Source: CALBRZ01 sp964511065
Lineage (GTDB): Bacteria; Planctomycetota; Planctomycetia; Pirellulales; S012-138
Assembly (NCBI GenBank): GCA_964511065.1
Contig: CAZEEG010000003.1
Span: 1-64,000, forward strand
Length of the DNA: 64,000 nucleotides
Direction of reading: 5' to 3'
This document shows, in pieces, positions 53,920 through 63,900 of this stretch; the stretch's first letter is position 1, and each line of letters opens with the position of its first letter. A program made the position numbers and the translations under genes. The notes beneath the pieces are model-generated. The model saw only the letters and a program-made list of their open reading frames with translations, had not been told where the DNA came from and ran no database searches.

Positions 53920-54822
53920 TTACTTCAGATGCTGCACCATTTGAGCAATGGTCTGCTCAAAGAGCGTATCGCCTCCGAACTGCATCCCCAGGGCCCGGAG
54001 TTTCCCGGTTTCGATCTGGTTCTTGGGGACCGTCAGCTCGCCGCGGATTTCGCTGCCGCTGCCGGAAAGTTTCTTGGCAGCAGTAGCAACGTCGTACTCC
54101 GAGATATAGCGGTCGTAACAGTTGTAGGCCTGGCCGTGAATGCCATCGGCTTCCAGCAGAATGCCCGCCGCCTTGGCCACGTCGGCGGCATGCACTTCTT
54201 TCCCACCTCGGCGGCATTCCACCGCTTCTCCACGTGCCACGGCGGTAACCAGGTCGGACCATTTGCTATCGGCCGGCCGATGGGCCAGGCCATACACGCC
54301 GGTGGGCCGCAACGCACAAATTTCGTAGCCGCGGCCCAGCCCATAACTGTGAACGAACTTTTCCAGCGCGGCCTTGTGGGCACCATAGTGGCTCTTGGGC
54401 CACAGGGGATGGGTTTCATCCAGCGGGCGATCATTCAGGATCACATCGTGAACGGCGCACGTGGAAATATAAACAAACCGCTTCACCCCGGCGGCCCAGG
54501 CCGCTTCCATCAGTTCGAGCGTTCCCAGGATGTTCACCCGGGCGAATTCAAGCAAATCGCCTTCGCCGCCCATGAACCCGCCGGCCGGATGGTATAAGGC
54601 GGAATGCACAACGGCGTCGGCGTCCTGCACCAATTGCCGGCAGCTTTCGCCGTCGCTGAGGGTGCCTTCGATCCAGCGAATATCGCTCTCGAACGGTTCC
54701 AGGCCCGAGCGATCGCTACCGGGCCGGAACCAGGCATTCAGTTGATGGCCGCGCTGCTGAATCAACTGGGCGATCAGGTATCGTCCGATGAACCCGGTCC
54801 CACCGGTCAAGGCGACTCGCAT
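53920..54822 (-). CDS. NAD-dependent epimerase/dehydratase family protein
   Basis: A 300-residue extended short-chain dehydrogenase. The N-terminus MRVALTGGTGFIGRYL has the GxxGxxG dinucleotide motif; DAVVHSALYH and a YxxxK pair in SHYGAHKAALEKFV form the active site. LRPTGVYGLAHRP follows. It may act on a nucleotide sugar or another keto/hydroxy substrate; that cannot be fixed from sequence alone. ATG 54820-54822 has GGGGAG upstream. It is convergent with the CBS gene, with 42 bp between. Confidence 0.88.
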   Translation of the reverse strand: MRVALTGGTGFIGRYLIAQLIQQRGHQLNAWFRPGSDRSGLEPFESDIRWIEGTLSDGESCRQLVQDADAVVHSALYHPAGGFMGGEGDLLEFARVNILGTLELMEAAWAAGVKRFVYISTCAVHDVILNDRPLDETHPLWPKSHYGAHKAALEKFVHSYGLGRGYEICALRPTGVYGLAHRPADSKWSDLVTAVARGEAVECRRGGKEVHAADVAKAAGILLEADGIHGQAYNCYDRYISEYDVATAAKKLSGSGSEIRGELTVPKNQIETGKLRALGMQFGGDTLFEQTIAQMVQHLK

Positions 54823-55136
54823 CGACAACACTCCCCTGGCAAGGCGGCATAAGGTGCTGCTTCAAAGCATGCAGTCCGTAGCCTATCCCAGGATCAACGG
54901 GAGCACAACGCGGCCACGGGCGCGGTCGCTGCCTGGCAGGTGGCGCGCAGCAGCAAACCGAACATGCTGCCGGTGACGAAGGCCCAGCGGCGTGCTCAGT
55001 CGTGCATGTGGTGGATGATGCGTTTGCCGAGATTGCCCAGCGCACACGATGTGCCGTCAGGCTTCCGGTGACAACGCACCTTCAGCCGTATGGCGAACCA
55101 TTGGGCCAACAGGTGGGCATTCTCGCAGCGAGGGCA
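54823..55136. other. 314-bp intergenic region
   Basis: Between hflX (stop at 55137) and the epimerase, both on the minus strand. No gene, repeat or clear hairpin seen. Confidence 0.4.
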
Positions 55137-56477
55137 TTAAATACCATTCTGCTGGACCGCCGGAGACCAGCCGTTGCCGTTGCTAACGAAGGTTGCGGCG
55201 CCCCGCTCGCGAATAGTGGTGCCGTCTTCGCCGATCTTGCCTACCGCCGCGCGCGGCAACTTGCAGCGGATGAACATCCGCTCGTCGGCAAATTCCTTGT
55301 GCAGAATCTCGCCATGCCGGGCCAGGTAGGCCAGCAACTTGCCGTTCTCAATACCGGTTTCGACATCCAGTTCGACAAACGACCGGCTCAAAGCAAGACT
55401 GGCGGCCTCCGCCAGGCGGTCGATGCCTTCGCCGGTCCTGGCACTGATGGGAATGGCATTAGGATAGCGCTGGAGGATGCCGTCGATACGGGCGCGGTGT
55501 TCCATCGCGTCCACCTTGTTGAGCACCAGCAGGGTATCCTTTTCCTCAATGCCCAGTTCCTCCAGCACGCGGTACACGGCGGTAATCTGATCGAACGCCG
55601 TAGGGCTGCTGCCATCGGCCACGTGCAGCAGCAGGTCGGCCTGCCGCGATTCCTCCAGGGTGGCCTTAAAGCTGGCGATCAACTGGTGAGGCAAGTCGCG
55701 GATAAACCCTACGGTGTCGCTCAGCAGCACCGGGCCCCAGCCAGGCAGGTGCCAGCGCCGGGTGCGGGTGTCGAGCGTGGCAAACAGTTTATCCTGGGCG
55801 ACCACGTCGGCGTCGGTCAGCCGGTTCATCAGCGTGCTCTTGCCGGCGTTGGTGTAGCCAACCAGCGACACGGTCATGAAATCGCGGCGGCCAGCCACCT
55901 GCCGTTCCTTGCGGCGCTCGATCACCGACAGTTCGCTCTTGAGGTCGTGAATCCGCTTTTCGACCAGCCGGCGGTCCACTTCCAACTGCTTTTCACCAGG
56001 ACCGCGCATCCCCATCCCAGTCTTGAGCCGGGAAAGGTGGGTCCACATCCGCTTCAACCTGGGCAGCGAATATTGAAGCTGCGCCAGTTCCACGGCGAGG
56101 CGGGCCTCGTGCGTTTGAGCCCTCGCGGCGAAGATGTCGAGGATTAGTTCGGTACGATCCAAGACCTTAACCCCGATGGCCTTCTCCAGGTTGCGCGTTT
56201 GGCCGGGTGTCAGGTCGTTATCGAAGATGGCGACGTCGGCATCGACCGATTCCACCAGTTGCTTCAGTTCCTCGACTTTGCCCTTGCCCAAGTACGTGGT
56301 CCGGTCGGGCATTTCGCGGCGCTGGGTCAATTCACCGACAATGATCGCCCCGGCGGTCTGGGCCAAACCGGTAAGCTCTTTCAGCGGTTCCTCGTTCAAG
56401 GAATGATCGGGCAGTACCACGCCCACCAGCACAGCAGACTCACGCGCCAAGCCTTCGGCGCGATTGTTTTCGTTCAC
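55137..56477 (-). CDS. hflX: Ribosome-associated GTPase HflX
   Basis: HflX is a GTPase that splits stalled 70S ribosomes after heat or antibiotic stress. The 446-residue product has the HflX N-domain (RTTYLGKGKVEELKQLVESV, IFDNDLTPGQTRNLEKAIGV, VLDRTELILDIFAARAQTHE), the glycine-rich RLKTGMGMRGPGEKQLEVDR segment, and the G-domain: G1 VGYTNAGKSTLMN, G3 LSDTVGFIRDLPHQLI, G4 VLNKVDAME. Start GTG 56475-56477 has GAGG upstream. No hfq or miaA lies nearby. Confidence 0.96.
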   Translation of the reverse strand: MNENNRAEGLARESAVLVGVVLPDHSLNEEPLKELTGLAQTAGAIIVGELTQRREMPDRTTYLGKGKVEELKQLVESVDADVAIFDNDLTPGQTRNLEKAIGVKVLDRTELILDIFAARAQTHEARLAVELAQLQYSLPRLKRMWTHLSRLKTGMGMRGPGEKQLEVDRRLVEKRIHDLKSELSVIERRKERQVAGRRDFMTVSLVGYTNAGKSTLMNRLTDADVVAQDKLFATLDTRTRRWHLPGWGPVLLSDTVGFIRDLPHQLIASFKATLEESRQADLLLHVADGSSPTAFDQITAVYRVLEELGIEEKDTLLVLNKVDAMEHRARIDGILQRYPNAIPISARTGEGIDRLAEAASLALSRSFVELDVETGIENGKLLAYLARHGEILHKEFADERMFIRCKLPRAAVGKIGEDGTTIRERGAATFVSNGNGWSPAVQQNGI

Positions 56478-57045
56478 GTTGCCTCGTACCTCAAAGACTA
56501 AGAAATAACCTCGTAGTACGGAAAGTTTCCGGCAGCGCCTATGGTGGACGCCGCGGGGCGCACTACGACAGAAGCCGCGCCTGCGACTCCCCTTACCCCC
56601 GGGCTAGATGCAGGCCACAGCTATTACCCCTATTGTTCCTTCTTGAACTGCGGGGAACAATGTTTTCCGCAACTTTTCATTTACGGAAGGTCAGACGGGA
56701 ATTGGAAATGCTTGCTCTTACTTGGGACAGTCGTGCCCTGGCGAGTGTTCGCGCGAAAAAGCTGTAGCCTTCCACGGATCAACCGACTCGCCCTGCCGGG
56801 ACGGCTCTCGGACATGCTTCGGCAGGCCACGGATCAATCCATCCAGGCCTTTGGCCGCCGGTAGCCCAGCGACAGGGTCGTTCCCTGGTCAGGCTCAGCT
56901 AAACTGGACCACCAGAGGGGGCGTAAGGGGCAATCGAGCGGTCGGTTCGTTACATTGTACGCACCGCCCCCCAGGCAGGCTCTGCCGCCAGGGCAGAATG
57001 CTCTATTTTGTTGACTCGTTCTGTTCCTCGTAATTTCGCAATCTC
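56478..57045. other. 568-bp divergent region hflX / pgl with a terminator-like hairpin
   Basis: A long non-coding stretch. It contains a 9-bp hairpin followed by a U-rich segment (56649-56682). A plus-strand frame at 56541-56864 (107 codons) lacks protein character and I do not call it. A small RNA or a leader element for pgl is possible. Confidence 0.45.
56649..56682 (+). terminator. Terminator-like hairpin with U-rich tail in a gene-free region
   Basis: TGCGGGGAA (56649-56657) pairs with TTTTCCGCA (56663-56671), including two G-U pairs, with a 5-nt loop, then CTTTTCATTT. No plus-strand gene lies upstream, so it may end a short transcript. Confidence 0.35.
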
Positions 57046-57828
57046 ATGGCCGACACGCCTTCACAACCTAAACTGATAGTTGCTAAGGACTTCGACGAAC
57101 TGGTCTATAACGCCGCCACATTCTTCGCGGATTGCGCCGAACAGGCCGTCGCCCTCAAGGGCCGCTTTGCCGTGGCACTCTCTGGCGGTTCCACCCCCAA
57201 GGGCTTGCATCGGGCCCTGGCAGGCCAGACGGACAATGCCGCGCTCAAGCAGCGGGTTGCTACCATCCCTTGGGAAAAGACGGAAATTTTCTTCGGCGAT
57301 GAGCGGTACGTTCCGGCCGACGACCCGCAGAGCAACTTCCTGATGGCTCGGGAAACGCTGCTCAGCCACGTTCGGGTACCCGACGATCAAATTCATCCCA
57401 TGTGGACGAACTTTGAGAATCCTGAGGATGCCGCCAAATCGTACGAGCAGGCGCTCCAGCAAGTGCTGCAACCAGCCGCAGGCGAGGTCCCTCAGTTGGA
57501 CCTGATCCTGCTGGGCCTGGGTACCGATGGTCACACGGCTTCGCTCTTTCCGGGTACGGCGGCCGTTCACGAACAGCAGCGATGGGTCGTCGCCCATTGG
57601 GTCGACGCAATGCAGATGCACCGGATCACGCTTACGCCGCCGGTGTTGTGCCACGCCCGGCACGTGGCCTTCCTGGTCGATGGTGAAAAGAAGGCCGACG
57701 TCCTGCGCCGGGTGCTCGAAGGGCCATACGTGCCCGATGAATTGCCTTCCCAGGTGGTTCGTCCAACCTCGGGCACGTTGACCTGGTTTATCGACGAGGC
57801 CGCTGCCTCTCAATTGAGCAAGCGCTAA
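57046..57828 (+). CDS. pgl: 6-phosphogluconolactonase
   Basis: Hydrolyses 6-phosphogluconolactone in the oxidative pentose phosphate pathway. The 260-residue product has the DevB/Pgl pattern: FAVALSGGSTPKGLHRALAG, EIFFGDERYVPADDPQSNFL, HPMWTNFENPEDAAKSYEQA, LILLGLGTDGHTASLFPGTA and RITLTPPVLCHARHVAFLVD. Start ATG 57046 has no strong ribosome-binding site. zwf is not adjacent. Confidence 0.95.
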   Translation: MADTPSQPKLIVAKDFDELVYNAATFFADCAEQAVALKGRFAVALSGGSTPKGLHRALAGQTDNAALKQRVATIPWEKTEIFFGDERYVPADDPQSNFLMARETLLSHVRVPDDQIHPMWTNFENPEDAAKSYEQALQQVLQPAAGEVPQLDLILLGLGTDGHTASLFPGTAAVHEQQRWVVAHWVDAMQMHRITLTPPVLCHARHVAFLVDGEKKADVLRRVLEGPYVPDELPSQVVRPTSGTLTWFIDEAAASQLSKR

Positions 57829-57929
57829 GCGTCGCTGCTGTCGGCCCCCTTGGCGACGGTAACCAGGCTGCGTGCCGCATTGGGGGGAGCGTTTTCAAAT
57901 CGGCACGCGCGGCAGTCATCGATGGCACG

Positions 57930-58003
57930 GCCGGCACGATGTTACTGCCGGTGCACAATGTCATTGCCAGTGGGCGATGTCCCGGCCAGTGCGCGATGTC
58001 CCG
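57930..58003. repeat. Degenerate ~19-bp tandem array upstream of a sulfatase gene
   Basis: Four consecutive units: GCCGGCACGATGTTACT (57930-57946), GCCGGTGCACAATGTCATT (57947-57965), GCCAGTGGGCGATGTCCCG (57966-57984) and GCCAGTGCGCGATGTCCCG (57985-58003). It lies about 110 bp upstream of the sulfatase start. A related single unit lies at 36508-36523. Confidence 0.65.
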
Positions 58004-58111
58004 TCGCTTGCTCTGCGCGCTCTGCCACGTCACAATGGCAACCCCTGCACGGTAACTGCGCGCAGATCGTACCTGGTCTTCCGGCAGTCCCCATGAAGCG
58101 AGGAACGAGCG

Positions 58112-59671
58112 ATGCGACGATGGTCTGTCCCCACGGCGATTTTGGGCTTTGTGGCGTTCTTCCTGGTCAGCGGCGGCAGCAACCTCGCCGCCGCCGAACA
58201 GCGGCCCAATATCCTGTTCATTATGAGCGACGATCACGCGTACCAGGCGATCAGCGCGTATGGCAGCCAGTTCAACCAAACGCCCAATATCGACCGTCTC
58301 GCCAAGGAGGGAATGCGGTTCAACCGCTGCCTGGTTACCAACTCGATCTGCGGCCCGTGCCGCGCCGTCATTCTCACGGGGAAGTACAGCCACTTGAACG
58401 GCTTTGCCCGTAATGGGGATCGCTTTGATGGCAGCCAGCAAACGGTGGCCAAGTTGCTGCAGAAGGCCGGCTATCAAACGGCCGTCGTGGGCAAGTGGCA
58501 CCTGGGCTCCGATCCCACCGGCTTTGACTACTGGAACGTGCTGATCGGGCAGGGTCCGTACTACAACCCGCCCATGAAGTCGGCCGACGGGGTCACGCGC
58601 CACGAAGGCTACACCACCGAGGTCATCACCGACCTCGCGCTCGATTACTTGAAGAACATTCGCGACCCGGAGCGGCCGTTCTTCCTGATGTACCATCACA
58701 AGGCGCCGCACCGGAACTGGCAGCCCGGCCCGAAGTATCTGAACCGCTACGACGATGTCACCATTCCCGAGCCTGATACGCTGTTCGACGATTACTCGGG
58801 CCGCGGCACGGCGGCGCGCACCCAGGATATGTCGATCGAGAAAACGCTAACCCCGGCCGACCTCAAGTTGACCGCCCCCGGCAATCTCACGCCCGAGCAG
58901 CGCCAAGCCTGGGATGCCACCTACGGCCCCAAGAACGAAGCCTTTCAGAAGGCCAAGCTTCAGGGGAAGGATCTCGTCCGCTGGAAGTACCAACGGTACA
59001 TCAAAGACTATCTCCGCTGCGTGGATGCCGTCGACGACAACGTGGGCCGCGTGCTGGATTACCTCGATGAAAGCGGCCTGGCCAAGAATACCGTGGTGAT
59101 TTACACCTCCGACCAGGGCTTTTACTTGGGCGAACACGGTTGGTTCGACAAACGCTGGATGTACGAGGAAAGCCTGCGCACGCCGCTGCTGATCCGATAC
59201 CCGGGCCGCATCAAGCCCGGCAGCGAGAACAACGACATCGTGTTGAACCTCGACTTTCCAGAAACGTTCCTCGACCTGGCAGGCGCCCCCATCCCAGAGG
59301 ACATGCAGGGGCGCAGCCTGTTGCCGCTGCTCAGTGGCGATTCGCCGCAGGATTGGCGGAAGTCGATGTACTACCACTATTACGAATTTCCCGCCGTACA
59401 CAGCGTGCAGCGGCACTATGGCGTCGCCACCGATCGCCATAAACTGATCTACTTCTACCTGCTCGACGAGTGGGAACTGTACGACCGCGAAACCGACCCG
59501 CAAGAACTCAAGAACGTGTACGGCGACCCGGCTTACGCCGAAGTAACCGCGGAACTGAAGCAGGAACTCAAGCGGCTTCGCGCCGAATTGAAAGTTCCTG
59601 AAGATACGCATCCCGTGGAGCGTTCCCGCCGAAACGCGGCCCCGCCGCGAACCAATACCAGGCAGCCATAG
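58112..59671 (+). CDS. Sulfatase (CGPCR formylglycine motif)
   Basis: A 519-residue type I sulfatase, of a different subgroup from the one at 32365-33879. The signal peptide is TAILGFVAFFLVSGGSNLAAA. Metal motif NILFIMSDDHAYQAISAYG is followed by the active-site segment SICGPCRAVILTGKYSHLNG, where Cys80 would be converted to formylglycine (C-x-P-C-R variant). QTAVVGKWHLG, VVIYTSDQGFYLGEHGWFDK and LYDRETDPQELKNVYGDP are family landmarks. The substrate is probably a sulfated glycan. GAGG precedes ATG 58112. Confidence 0.94.
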   Translation: MRRWSVPTAILGFVAFFLVSGGSNLAAAEQRPNILFIMSDDHAYQAISAYGSQFNQTPNIDRLAKEGMRFNRCLVTNSICGPCRAVILTGKYSHLNGFARNGDRFDGSQQTVAKLLQKAGYQTAVVGKWHLGSDPTGFDYWNVLIGQGPYYNPPMKSADGVTRHEGYTTEVITDLALDYLKNIRDPERPFFLMYHHKAPHRNWQPGPKYLNRYDDVTIPEPDTLFDDYSGRGTAARTQDMSIEKTLTPADLKLTAPGNLTPEQRQAWDATYGPKNEAFQKAKLQGKDLVRWKYQRYIKDYLRCVDAVDDNVGRVLDYLDESGLAKNTVVIYTSDQGFYLGEHGWFDKRWMYEESLRTPLLIRYPGRIKPGSENNDIVLNLDFPETFLDLAGAPIPEDMQGRSLLPLLSGDSPQDWRKSMYYHYYEFPAVHSVQRHYGVATDRHKLIYFYLLDEWELYDRETDPQELKNVYGDPAYAEVTAELKQELKRLRAELKVPEDTHPVERSRRNAAPPRTNTRQP

Positions 59672-59827
59672 CACCTGGCGGACAGCGCACACGATTTATC
59701 AAGACGCCCCAGACCGTATTCCACGCAAGCTTCTTCGTCATTGCATCCTCGACCGTGGCATCGCCAGGTGAGGCCAGCCAAACGCAACGCCTGCGACACC
59801 CCCCTGTTGACTGTGGAGACCGCCATC

Positions 59828-60937
59828 ATGGCCGACCCCTGGTATGTTGTGGAGAACGTGGCCGAGATCGACTCGCCCTCGCTGCTGGTGTATCCCGACC
59901 GGGCCGACGAGAATACTCGCCGCATGATCGAATACGCTGGCGGGGTCGAGCGTCTGCGGCCGCACGTAAAAACCCACAAGATGTCGCAGATCATTCAGCG
60001 GCAATTGGCCGCGGGCATCACCAAGTTCAAGTGTGCCACGATTGCCGAAGCCGAGATGGTGGCCTCCTGCGGCGCGGCCGATATTTTCCTTTCGTACCAG
60101 GTCATCGGCCCCAAGGTGCAACGGTTCGCCGCGCTGGCCCAGGCTTATCCGGGCGTGCAGTTCTCTTGCCTGGGGGACGACGAACAGGGAATCCGGGCCC
60201 TCTCCGAGGGATTATCGGCGACCGGTGTCACGGCGCAAGTGCTGCTCGACATGGATAACGGCTTTGGCCGCACCGGGATCGCCCCGGGACCGCAGGCCGC
60301 GGAACTGTACCGCTTGATCGCGGAGCTACCGGCCATTGAGCCCGGCGGGCTGCACGTGTACGACGGCCAGTTCCGCCAGCGCGATCTTGAAGAACGCTGC
60401 GCCGCCTCCGACGCTGCTTTCGCACCCGTGCAAACATTCCGGCAACAGCTGGAGTCGCAAGGGCTTCCGGTTCCGCGCGTGGTGGCCGGTGGGACCCCCA
60501 CGTTCCCCTGCCATGCCCGGCGGCCCGATGTCGAGTGCAGTCCCGGCACCTGCATCTTTTGGGATGCCAGCTACGCCGATAAATTCCCGGACCTGGATTT
60601 TCTCCACGCCGCCGTGCTGCTCACGCGCGTCATCAGCAAGCCGGGCGACAATCGCTTGAGTCTTGACCTGGGTTACAAGGCGGTTTCGCCCGACAATCCG
60701 GATCCCCGCGTCGTACTCTTCGGCCTGGACGACGCCACGACGATCGTCCACAACGAAGAACACTTAACCATCGCTACGTCGCAGGCGGGCCGTTACCGCG
60801 TGGGCGATGTGTTGTACGGCATCCCGTTCCACATCTGCCCCACGGTGGCCCTGCATCAATATGCGTGGGTGGTAGAAGATGGCCGAGCCAGCGACCGTTG
60901 GGAAGTCATCGCCCGCGACCGCTGCCTGACGGTGTAA
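59828..60937 (+). CDS. D-threonine aldolase / D-serine dehydratase-like PLP enzyme
   Basis: A 369-residue fold-type III PLP enzyme of the alanine-racemase-like D-threonine aldolase/D-serine dehydratase group. The N-terminal barrel has SPSLLVYPDRADENTRRMIE and the PLP-lysine motif LRPHVKTHKMSQI. The metal and substrate region shows LSLDLGYKAVSPDN and, near the C-terminus, FHICPTVALHQYAWV with a His-x-Cys pair that in this family binds zinc. It probably cleaves or dehydrates D-threonine, D-serine or a related D-amino acid. Start ATG 59828 has GGAG upstream; the frame extends to 59741 without support. Confidence 0.88.
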   Translation: MADPWYVVENVAEIDSPSLLVYPDRADENTRRMIEYAGGVERLRPHVKTHKMSQIIQRQLAAGITKFKCATIAEAEMVASCGAADIFLSYQVIGPKVQRFAALAQAYPGVQFSCLGDDEQGIRALSEGLSATGVTAQVLLDMDNGFGRTGIAPGPQAAELYRLIAELPAIEPGGLHVYDGQFRQRDLEERCAASDAAFAPVQTFRQQLESQGLPVPRVVAGGTPTFPCHARRPDVECSPGTCIFWDASYADKFPDLDFLHAAVLLTRVISKPGDNRLSLDLGYKAVSPDNPDPRVVLFGLDDATTIVHNEEHLTIATSQAGRYRVGDVLYGIPFHICPTVALHQYAWVVEDGRASDRWEVIARDRCLTV

Positions 60938-60996
60938 TTGCGGCAAACGCGGCGGCGCTCAGAGCCTGTGTTCGCTGCGCGAGGTGATGGGTGAGA

Positions 60997-63900
60997 CTAC
61001 TTGCCGTTCAGCAGCAGCGAAACGTTGGCCGTCGCGGTTTTACCCGCGGCGACGATGGCTTCGGCCGAGCCTCTGCGATTGGAGCTTTCCTTGTACGCGG
61101 AGACGGTGTACTTGCCCGGCTTGAGCCCGGGAAACGTGAACGATCCGTCGGGACCGCTGTTGGCCTGCTTTAGCGCGGCGCCCTTGTCGTCGCTGAGCGT
61201 GACCGTCAGGCCGGCCTGCGGCAACGGCCCTTCTGCCACTTTACCGGTGATCGTGCCAAGCCCCGCTTGATCGGCACTTTGCACATCGACCATGACCGTG
61301 GCCACGGCACTGAGCCCAACCTGGTTGGTGAATTGCGCGCTAATTGCGATCGTACCCTTGGCGTCCTCGGGAATCGGCAATTCGGCGTACCACTGAAGCT
61401 TATGATCATCGATGGGCGTGCCCGACACCGTGGGCGTTTTCTCGGGAATTTTGCCATCAACCGGTCGGCCGACAAAGTACTGTGCGCTCACCACGCCCGA
61501 CAGCGATGAGGTACAAAGCGCCTTCACCGGATAGGGCTGGCCCGAGGTGGCCGGGAAGGTCGGTGGAATCACGCGCAGGTTCTGGGGCGGACTGTCATCG
61601 AACACCACCTGGCTGGTGACGGTGCCCAGCGGCGTGCCATCGTAGCCGATCATCTTGGCGGTGAGGGTCCGCGGCCCCACGATCCCGGACGTATCCATCT
61701 GCAGATTCCAATCGCTCAGGGCGGCCGAAATCAGGATGGCCCCATCGGGGCCAAACGGCGAACAGCCGATGGTTTCTTCCAGCGGCGCGCGCAATTCCTG
61801 CTGAAGCTCTGGAATGAACCGGTTCCCCTCGGTGCGGCCGAGCATCACGTGCACGTGCGAGCCCGACTGGGGAACGTCGACCTGCAAGCCGAATGTCGTA
61901 TTGGGACCAGGTTGGTACGCAGGCTGATTGATCAATCGCAGGCCAGGCCTTTGGCGCTCCACCGGCATGGATGCGATGCGGCCATCGCCAAACGTCACGT
62001 CGAAGATGTACACTCGGGGCACGCCATCCACGTTGAGATAGACTTCGCCCTGTTCGAGCGATCCTTCCAGAAACATGATGTTCTCGGCGCTCAGTTGCAG
62101 CGCCGCGCCGTCACCCGGTACCACACCGCGGAACATACCTCCTTGCACGCCCAGTAACCCGGGATTCACAACCTTGGGCAGTTCGATCTCGGCCGTCACT
62201 GGTGGCTTCAATGGCCCACCGATCGCGACCATGGAGAGTGAGAAGCGGTTGCGGCCCGGCCCACTGGCCACATAGTCGGCACTCTGCACCCGCACGTATT
62301 CGCGAGGGTGGGCGACGGCCACACCGATTGCCTTCTGGGCCAGGAGCTCGCCCGTCTGAGCATCGCTCACGGCAACCTGGATCGGGCCGGCCAAGGGTGG
62401 CAGCGGGGTGTCAGGCTTGGGTGGCTCGCCTACAAACTTGGCGATCACCGTTTGCCCTGGTGGCAACACCACCTTGGTTGTGGCCGTGCCGTTGAGGGTG
62501 ACATTCACTTGCCGCGGCTTTTGCTCGCGACTTTGCAGATAGATGAAGTACGGCTGGGGCTTGCCCAATGGCCGCAGTCGCAGCGCATCCAGCGCCGGCC
62601 AGGGGGCCTTGGGATTATCACTGAGCAAAATCTCCACTGGCGGCAGAACCGTCTTGGGCAGCGGCACCTGCTTGTGGTACCGGCGGCCATCCAATAACAC
62701 CTCCACCAGGAATCCCTTGGCCGCGGCCACCGCCGCGGGCGACGCCTCAGGTGACAACGAAACGTCGACCACCAGCGGTTGCGGCAACGGAAGCTCTACC
62801 AGTACTTCCACGTTCGGATCGGGATGGGTGAGGATCGGTTCCTGGCTGTCGCCCGCCGCTGGCGACGCGGAAGCCGCTTGAGCCGCCACGGCCAAGTCGC
62901 TTGCTCCGGCATCCTTCGAGCTGCCATCAGGCATGGAGTCCCTACTGGGATTGCCGCGTGACGTCCCGCCCGTTCGCGCCAGCGAAAGCCGCAGCGGTTG
63001 GCCATCGGGCTGGATGAACCGCACGTCGACGGGTTGACCGTTTGCCCCACCGCGGCGCGGGTCATCGCGCCCACCCATTCCAATCACCTGCCAGCCAATG
63101 ACCGCGTGAGCTGTGCTCCCGCTGGAGAGGTCGACCGGCGGAAATTCAATATTCAACTGGACGTAGCGATCGGGCACGGGACCAGCCACGGCCAGGTATT
63201 GGCTGGCAATGTCCGCATAGTAGGGTACGCCCGAGCCATCTCGGGAAATGTACCGATACCGATTGCCCAGCACTCCCCAAAGGTTGCGGAATCGTTGCGC
63301 GGTGAGTTGAGCGACCGGGTTCGTTTCAGCATTGTCCAGTTCCGACGGCATCGACCACGGAGGGATCACACGCGCCATGCGTGCTCGCTTGGCCAATGCT
63401 TCTTGCTGCCCCAGTAGCGCTGGCAGTTCGACCAGCCACGCACGACGCAGCCAATTGGACACTTCGCCCAGGGATTCTGGCTTCCGCTCATCGAGCAGGC
63501 CGGATAGCACAACCATTGGCTCGCGGTCCACGCCCCCCATCTCCAGCAGTTCTACCGCCGAGCGGGCGCGCAGCCACGTTAATGCCTCTTGGGCCGCCCG
63601 AAACTCAACCTGGTCGTATGGCTCCAGCACCGTTGTGTGCCGCTGGCGAAGATCATCGGCCCGGTCGGCCAATGCGGTGACTCCGTTGAGCCGCGTCGCC
63701 AGTTGATACCAGGCTTCCCAAAGCTCACCGCGCTGCGCGGCGCTTAGCAGCGGCGTGGCCAGCAGCGATTGCGCTTCGGCAGCGAGCGAAGGCCCGGCAT
63801 CCTCGCCGCGGCAGGAGGCGATCAACCGCGCTGCCCGATCCTCGCTCCAGTTTTGTTGCAGTTCGCCCAGCGACTTGCGCAACTGGTCCGATACCTGGCG

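Noticed and set aside
56541..56864. 107-codon plus-strand frame between hflX and pgl
   Set aside because: No ribosome-binding site, unlikely composition, and it spans the hairpin; treated as non-coding.
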